Part shown: positions 59,218 to 64,000 of the stretch, in pieces
Numbering within the stretch: the first letter of the stretch is position 1
How the letters are laid out: each line of letters starts with the position of its first letter
Position numbers and translations under genes: made by a program
Source: Thiospirillum jenense
Lineage (GTDB): Bacteria > Pseudomonadota > Gammaproteobacteria > Chromatiales > Chromatiaceae
Assembly: GCF_014145225.1 (NCBI RefSeq)
Contig: NZ_JABVCQ010000004.1
Location: forward strand, 62,001-126,000
Length of the DNA: 64,000 nt
Direction of reading: 5' to 3'
The notes under the pieces: generated by a model
Told to the model about the DNA's origin: nothing
The model's database searches: none
Seen by the model: only the letters and a program-made list of their open reading frames with translations

Positions 59218-62200
59218 ATGTCCGTCATTATTAAAAACCCGATTATCAATTCCCCCTTTTCAATTCCCCAACGCCATTTTTCGTTGATTCACACCGGAAT
59301 CACCGATCAAATCATCACTGGGCGGCGTCAGAGCGTTTATATTAGCCCAATCCCGCCGCCAAAGGTTAAAAACAAATTGCTGGCATTAGAACTGCCCAAT
59401 GACTACCGCTGTGATGACAACCCGCTGATTAATGGTTTACGCGAACGGGTGGGTGTTTGGCGGCAGTTGGGCTACCCATCTGTCACCGCGACTACGAGGC
59501 GCTTATTGAATGATTGGCAACGTGACGGACGCAATAAACGCCTTTTCTTTTGTCAGCTTGAAGCAGTGGAAACAATTATCTATTTGACTGAGATCGCGCC
59601 GAATAAAGATGGCAATCAAGGCAGTTATTGGTTACATCAATTACGCGAACGCAATGCCGCGGCCACGCCAGATGACCAGCCGCTACTCAATCGAATGGCG
59701 TGCAAAATGGCGACGGGGTCGGGTAAAACGGTGGTAATGGCGATGTTAATTGCGTGGCAGGCATTAAATAAACACGCGGTGCGAACGGATAAACGGTTTA
59801 CTGATGCGTTTCTCATTGTCTGTCCGGGCATTACTATTCGAGATCGGTTGCGGGTGTTATTACCAAGTGATCCCGAGAATTATTACCGCCACCTTGATCT
59901 CATTTCCCTAGCCGATCTGGATATTCTCGGCAGTGCCAAGATTGTTATTACCAATTACCACGCTTTTATGTTGCGCGAATCCAATGAAGCGGCGGGCTTA
60001 ACCAAGCGGGTATTAACTGGTAAACGGCCGCAGAGTGCATTTGAAGAAACCCCGGGGCAAATGGTCAAGCGGGTGTGTAGTGAATTTGGTAATAAGCGGC
60101 ACATCATTGTCATTAATGATGAAGCACATCATTGTTATCAAAGTAAGCCAAATACTGAGAATGAAAAATTAACGGGTGAAATAAAACGTGAGGCGGCAGT
60201 ACGCGCCGCTGAAGCGCGGGTGTGGATGAATGGATTAAAGGCGGTGCAGCATAAACTCGGTATTAAAGCGGTATATGATTTATCAGCGACGCCTTATTTT
60301 TTAGCGGGTTCTGGCTATAAAGAAGGTGAATTATTTCAATGGGTAGTGTCGGATTTTGGGTTAATTGATGCAATTGAATCGGGCATTGTTAAGGTGCCGC
60401 GTTTTCCAGTAGATGATAATACAGATGATTTGGGTAATCCACTTTGCCGCAATTTATGGCAAGTTGTGGGCAAACAATTACCGAGCGGTAAAAAATCAGA
60501 TTACACCACTGGTCAATTGCCCGATACATTACATAGCGCGTTGCGTCTGCTGTATGGTGATTATGAACGAGAGTATTGCGCTTATCAAAAACACCTCGCG
60601 GCCGGTCATTCAGTGATGCCGCCGATATTTATTGTGGTGTGTAGTAATACTACCGTCTCCAAATTGGTGTTTGATTGGATTGCCGGCTATGAAAAAACGG
60701 TTGCTGGTCAAACGGTATTGGTGCCGGGTCATTTGCCGATTTTTAGTAATGTAAAAGCAGATGGTCAGGATGTGGGCTGGGCGGCGCATCCCAATAGTTT
60801 GTTAATAGACAGTGTGCGCTTAGAATCCGGCGAGGCATTGACGGATGAATTTCGTCAGGCGGCCGCGAATGAAATTGCCGAATTCAAATTGGAATTACGG
60901 CAGCGCCCGGGACGCACTACCGATCAATTGACAGACGAGGACATCTTGCGCGAGGTAATGAATACCGTTGGCAAGCGCAATAAATTGGGCGAAAACATTA
61001 AATGCGTGGTGTCAGTGTCAATGCTCACCGAGGGCTGGGATACTAATACCGTGACGCACATTATGGGTATTCGCGCATTCAGTACCCAATTATTATGTGA
61101 GCAGGTGATTGGGCGTGGATTGCGGCGCATGAGTTATGACTTGATTCCCTACCGCATGACTTTGGCGGACGGTTCAATTGCCGAGTTTGACGCCTTTCCC
61201 GCTGAATACGCCGAAATCTACGGGGTGCCATTTCAATTCATTCCAATGGCGGGCGGCAATGGCGAGCTAGTAAAACACGCCCCCACGCATGTTATCAGTG
61301 TGAATGAACGTCAAACCAGTTGTGGTATTATTTTTCCACGATTAGCGGGTTATCGCTATCATTTGCCGGCGGAGCGGGTGACGGCGCAGTTCACCGCCAG
61401 CAGTCAATTGATTCTCAATACTCAACACATTCCCACGCAGGTAGAAATGGCGCCGGTGATTGGCGCGTCTCATATTCACACCATGCGGGATTTGGAAATG
61501 CGGCGGGAGAATGAAGTTGCTTTTTTATTGGCTAAATTGGTATTGGAAACGTATTTTCCGCAAGCGCCGACTGAGTATGCTATTGGTGGCAAAGTAGCGA
61601 ATGAATTCAAGCATTGGTTATATCCGCAATTGCTGACGATTACACGGCGGTGGTTACAGCACTGCGTGACCTATCAAGACCAGACCGGTCCGCAATTATT
61701 GCTATTGCTTGATCTTGCCCATACCGCCGCCGAGCGTATTTATCAAGCAATTATAAATGGCAACCAACAACAAGCGGATGACGCACCTATTTTATTGCCT
61801 ATTTTCCAGCCGCACAATGCAATTGGTGATACCAATGGTGTGAATTACTTCACCGTGCGCACCACCTATTCGACCAGTGAAAAATGTCCGCTATCGCATG
61901 TGGTTGGTGATAGTCATTGGGAAATCATTGTTGCCAAAACTTTAGAACAAATGCCGGAAGTGAACGCCTATGTGAAGGCGATTAACCAATTAGATTTTTC
62001 TATTCCCTACACCTATGCCGGACGGGCGCGGCAGTATTTCCCAGATTTTATTGTGCGTATTGATGACGGATATGGTGACGCCGATTTACTCAATGTCGTG
62101 TTAGAAGTATCGGGGGATCAACGCGATGATAAAGATGCTAAAACCGCGACAATGCAGACGCTATGGATTCCGGCGGTGAATAATGCCAAGCGGTTTGGGC

Positions 62201-62274
62201 GCTGGGCTTTTGTGGAAGTAGATGAGCGGCATGATGTAATGAAAACAGTGCGGGAGGAGTTGCGATATGAATGA
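59218..62274 (+). CDS. Type III-like DEAD/DEAH helicase-nuclease (BPTD_3080-like restriction subunit)
   Basis: 1018 residues from the ATG at 59218 (GTG at 59215 adds one). SF2 helicase: Walker A ATGSGKT (Lys170), DEAH at 301-304, LSATPYFL, motif VI QVIGRGLRRMSYD. The C-terminal PD-(D/E)XK-like domain has FPDFIVR (Asp943) and VVLEVSGDQRDDKDAK (Glu963), then TMQTLWIPAVNNAKRFGRWA. In relatives I recall, the E-x-K lysine is present; here the position is Ser965. No methyltransferase gene adjoins, though this family is usually paired with one. It may be an orphan or inactivated nuclease. Confidence 0.8.
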   Translation: MSVIIKNPIINSPFSIPQRHFSLIHTGITDQIITGRRQSVYISPIPPPKVKNKLLALELPNDYRCDDNPLINGLRERVGVWRQLGYPSVTATTRRLLNDWQRDGRNKRLFFCQLEAVETIIYLTEIAPNKDGNQGSYWLHQLRERNAAATPDDQPLLNRMACKMATGSGKTVVMAMLIAWQALNKHAVRTDKRFTDAFLIVCPGITIRDRLRVLLPSDPENYYRHLDLISLADLDILGSAKIVITNYHAFMLRESNEAAGLTKRVLTGKRPQSAFEETPGQMVKRVCSEFGNKRHIIVINDEAHHCYQSKPNTENEKLTGEIKREAAVRAAEARVWMNGLKAVQHKLGIKAVYDLSATPYFLAGSGYKEGELFQWVVSDFGLIDAIESGIVKVPRFPVDDNTDDLGNPLCRNLWQVVGKQLPSGKKSDYTTGQLPDTLHSALRLLYGDYEREYCAYQKHLAAGHSVMPPIFIVVCSNTTVSKLVFDWIAGYEKTVAGQTVLVPGHLPIFSNVKADGQDVGWAAHPNSLLIDSVRLESGEALTDEFRQAAANEIAEFKLELRQRPGRTTDQLTDEDILREVMNTVGKRNKLGENIKCVVSVSMLTEGWDTNTVTHIMGIRAFSTQLLCEQVIGRGLRRMSYDLIPYRMTLADGSIAEFDAFPAEYAEIYGVPFQFIPMAGGNGELVKHAPTHVISVNERQTSCGIIFPRLAGYRYHLPAERVTAQFTASSQLILNTQHIPTQVEMAPVIGASHIHTMRDLEMRRENEVAFLLAKLVLETYFPQAPTEYAIGGKVANEFKHWLYPQLLTITRRWLQHCVTYQDQTGPQLLLLLDLAHTAAERIYQAIINGNQQQADDAPILLPIFQPHNAIGDTNGVNYFTVRTTYSTSEKCPLSHVVGDSHWEIIVAKTLEQMPEVNAYVKAINQLDFSIPYTYAGRARQYFPDFIVRIDDGYGDADLLNVVLEVSGDQRDDKDAKTATMQTLWIPAVNNAKRFGRWAFVEVDERHDVMKTVREELRYE

Positions 62275-62416
62275 TGATTTATTAACCAAAACCTTTTTAT
62301 TGTTCAGTGGCATCTGCTGGATGATTGTCTATATTGAAGGTTTGCGCATTGGTTTGCGTGATCGCTCTTATGCCATTATCCATGCAACGCTGCACCGCCG
62401 GATTGAACTAATATGA
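62267..62416 (+). CDS. 49-residue micro-ORF with one membrane segment
   Basis: ATG at 62267 overlaps the helicase stop by 8 bases. Translation MNDDLLTKTFLLFSGICWMI followed by VYIEGLRIGLRDRS and HATLHRRIELI, ending TGA at 62414. A hydrophobic segment spans residues 9-23. Tight overlap with the helicase and with the next micro-ORF suggests coupled translation. Family not recognised. Confidence 0.45.
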   Translation: MNDDLLTKTFLLFSGICWMIVYIEGLRIGLRDRSYAIIHATLHRRIELI

Positions 62417-62505
62417 CTATTACTGACGCGATTTATGAACAGCGCCGTCGATTACCAGAAGCGGCCGCTTATGCGGTGTTGACATTTATTCAGACATTAG
62501 GATAA
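62413..62505 (+). CDS. 30-residue micro-ORF resembling the N-terminus of DUF2281-like antitoxins
   Basis: ATG at 62413 overlaps the previous stop (ATGA). Translation MTITDAIYEQRRRLPEAAAY then AVLTFIQTLG. The YEQ...LPE...VL.FI pattern is the start of DUF2281-type small antitoxin-like proteins, normally about 70-80 residues, so this looks like a shortened copy. No toxin gene follows. Confidence 0.4.
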   Translation: MTITDAIYEQRRRLPEAAAYAVLTFIQTLG

Positions 62506-62596
62506 CACTACCACCGCATTCACTTGGCTTAACGCGCATTTCAAGCGATAATAACCCGCCCATCAATTCACAATTGCAACCAAACAAATACCAGTC

Positions 62597-62920
62597 ATGT
62601 CCTATTACCGCCATCACATTTTTTGTTGTATTAACCAGCGCCCCGACGGCCGTTCATGCTGTGCGCAAAGCAACGCCCACGCCGCCCATGCCTATCTCAA
62701 GCGCCGCAGCAAAGAACTCAAACTCGACGGCGCGGGTGGAATGCGCATCAACAGCGCCGGCTGCCTCAACCGCTGCGCCGAAGGGCCAGTTTTAGTCGTG
62801 TACCCCGAGGCAATTTGGTACAGCTACCGCGACGACAGCGATCTGGAAGAGATTTTGCAACACCATCTGCTGGGTGGTCAGCCCGTCACCCGCCTGCGCC
62901 TCCCCGATCACGGCGAATAA
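62597..62920 (+). CDS. Thioredoxin-like [2Fe-2S] ferredoxin domain protein
   Basis: 107 residues. HIFCCINQRPDGRSCC near the N-terminus and INSAGCLNRCAEGPVLVVYP then WY give the Cys pattern of the small thioredoxin-fold [2Fe-2S] proteins related to NuoE and FdI of Azotobacter. Cytoplasmic. Likely an electron carrier; its partner is unknown. The stop overlaps the earliest prmB start (TAATG). Confidence 0.88.
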   Translation: MSYYRHHIFCCINQRPDGRSCCAQSNAHAAHAYLKRRSKELKLDGAGGMRINSAGCLNRCAEGPVLVVYPEAIWYSYRDDSDLEEILQHHLLGGQPVTRLRLPDHGE

Positions 62921-63924
62921 TGCGAGCGGCGGGGCTATCGCACGGCGCTAACAATGCTATGCTTACCAATCGCCAACTCGTGCCGGCCAACCGCCCCACC
63001 CTCATGCCAACCGACATCGCCGAACTGACCACCATTCAAGACTTTATTCGCTGGGGCACCACTCGGTTCAACGCGGCTGGATTATGGTTTGGTCACGGCA
63101 CCGACAACGCCCTCGACGAGGCCGCGTGGCTCGTGGCACATGCGTTACAGTTACCGTCACCGCTCCCCGCGCAGTTTTATCCGTGTCACCTCACGACCAG
63201 CGAACGGGCGCGCATTGCAGACCTGTTAGAACGGCGCATCAGCGAGCGGCGGCCGGCCGCGTATTTAACCGGGCAAGCGTGGTTTGCGGGATTAGAATTC
63301 GCCGTTGATGAGCGCGTTATGGTTCCCCGTTCACCATTGGCAGAATTAATAGAAGATCAATTCGCGCCCTGGCGTGATCCAGAACAGATTGAACGGGTGT
63401 TAGATGTCTGCACCGGCAGCGGCTGTATTGGATTAGCAATTGCCGTGCATTTACCCCACACCGAAGTTGATTTAGTTGATTTATCGGCTGCAGCATTACA
63501 AGTAGCGGCAATTAACGTGCAGCGGTTAAGCAATGAACACGAAGGCCTAGCCGAGCGGGTAGCATTAATTCAATCGGATTTATTTACCCAGCTTAACGGC
63601 CGCCGCTATGACATGATTATTTCCAATCCACCTTACGTCAGCGCCGCCGACTTAATCAGTTTACCGCCCGAATATCAACATGAACCGCAATTAGCATTTG
63701 CCGCCGGCGAACATGGATTAGATACCGTCCAGCAGCTTTTGCAAACGGCGCCAAATTATTTAAATGACAATGGCATTTTATTAGTCGAAGTCGGCAATAG
63801 CGCCGCCGCGTTAGAAGCGCGTTTTCCCGACGTGCCATTCACCTGGTTAGAATTTCAACGCGGCGGAAGTGGTGTGTTTTTGCTTTACAAAAGTCAACTG
63901 GTTGATTATCATCACCTTTTTTAA
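62920..63924 (+). CDS. prmB: Ribosomal protein uL3 N5-glutamine methyltransferase PrmB
   Basis: 334 residues from the ATG at 62920; ATGs at 62959 and 63004 are also possible, and the last (306 residues) is closest to the E. coli length of 310. Blocks: TIQDFIRWGTTRFNAAGLWF, GHGTDNALDEA, RVMVPRSPLAELIEDQF, SAM motif VLDVCTGSGCIGLAIA and catalytic NPPYVSAADL. Methylates a glutamine of ribosomal protein L3. Confidence 0.93.
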   Translation: MRAAGLSHGANNAMLTNRQLVPANRPTLMPTDIAELTTIQDFIRWGTTRFNAAGLWFGHGTDNALDEAAWLVAHALQLPSPLPAQFYPCHLTTSERARIADLLERRISERRPAAYLTGQAWFAGLEFAVDERVMVPRSPLAELIEDQFAPWRDPEQIERVLDVCTGSGCIGLAIAVHLPHTEVDLVDLSAAALQVAAINVQRLSNEHEGLAERVALIQSDLFTQLNGRRYDMIISNPPYVSAADLISLPPEYQHEPQLAFAAGEHGLDTVQQLLQTAPNYLNDNGILLVEVGNSAAALEARFPDVPFTWLEFQRGGSGVFLLYKSQLVDYHHLF

Positions 63925-63945
63925 TAATCAATAGCGTATCACACT

Positions 63946-64000
63946 ATGGCAATTCAACGGGCGCGCACCGCCGACGAATACATTGATTGGGTACAGCAAG
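63946..64000 (+). CDS. Start of a further gene, cut by the window end
   Basis: ATG at 63946 and 18 codons reading MAIQRARTADEYIDWVQQ, open to the window edge, 21 bases after prmB. Too short to identify. It does not match AroC, which follows prmB in E. coli. Confidence 0.4.
   Translation, partial: MAIQRARTADEYIDWVQQ

Noticed and set aside
59061-59249. 62-codon minus-strand frame overlapping the helicase start
   Set aside because: Non-ATG start, hydrophobic by chance, no ribosome-binding site and overlap with the start of a well-supported gene.

Overview
The window reads as chromosomal DNA of a free-living gammaproteobacterium. The basis is the run aspS-nudB-dedD-cvpA-purF-metZ, the presence of ParE, MepA, an FNR-type regulator, DUF6279 and PrmB, and the general protein style. 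I cannot fix the genus; a Chromatiales, Thiotrichales or Competibacter-like bacterium would fit. There are no rRNA genes, no tRNA I can recognise, no CRISPR array and no complete insertion sequence. Housekeeping genes are interleaved with an unusual number of defence-type genes.

Layout. 1-9.4 kb: end of a chemosensor, a lone HicB-like protein, a solitary endonuclease-methylase fusion, nadA, then two GTPases and a DUF6279 lipoprotein on the minus strand. 9.7-15.5 kb: five-gene operon hyfB, beta-carbonic anhydrase, hyfC, hyfE, hyfF, i.e. the membrane arm of a hydrogenase-4/complex I-type machine with no hydrogenase or NuoB/NuoD-like subunit, followed by a phosphatase and hemL. 17.6-19.3 kb: an EcoRV-type restriction-modification pair. 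19.5-28.3 kb: chemoreceptor, cupin, TauE/SafE exporter, mepA, fnr, parE, DUF2442 and a SUMF1/EgtB-like protein. 28.5-32 kb: single-chain restriction-modification-specificity protein. 32-38.9 kb (minus strand): metZ, higA with a broken higB, purF, cvpA, dedD, nudB, aspS. 39.2-41.6 kb: secreted Cys-rich repeat protein and small ORFs. 41.9-45.3 kb: gmhA-cobO-cobU-cobT-mobB. 45.4-50.3 kb: murJ-mipA-chorismatase-B12 radical SAM. 50.6-59 kb: RNase II, a secreted protein, ppdK, apbC, a protoporphyrinogen-oxidase-like enzyme. 59.2-64 kb: type III-like helicase-nuclease, micro-ORFs, [2Fe-2S] protein, prmB, and the start of one more gene.

The most interesting unit is the hyf-like/carbonic anhydrase operon. 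Its gene content suggests that ion translocation through complex I-like membrane subunits is coupled to CO2/bicarbonate interconversion, in principle like the DAB system or the cyanobacterial NDH-1 CO2 pumps but built from different parts. This is an inference from gene content. Other notable items are an FNR gene whose Fe-S cysteines lie upstream of any usable start codon behind a T8 tract, apparent absence of GATATC sites alongside the EcoRV-like system, a marked excess of the palindrome CAATTG, a chorismatase overlapping a B12 radical SAM gene, and a 58-residue membrane protein with its own leader and terminator.
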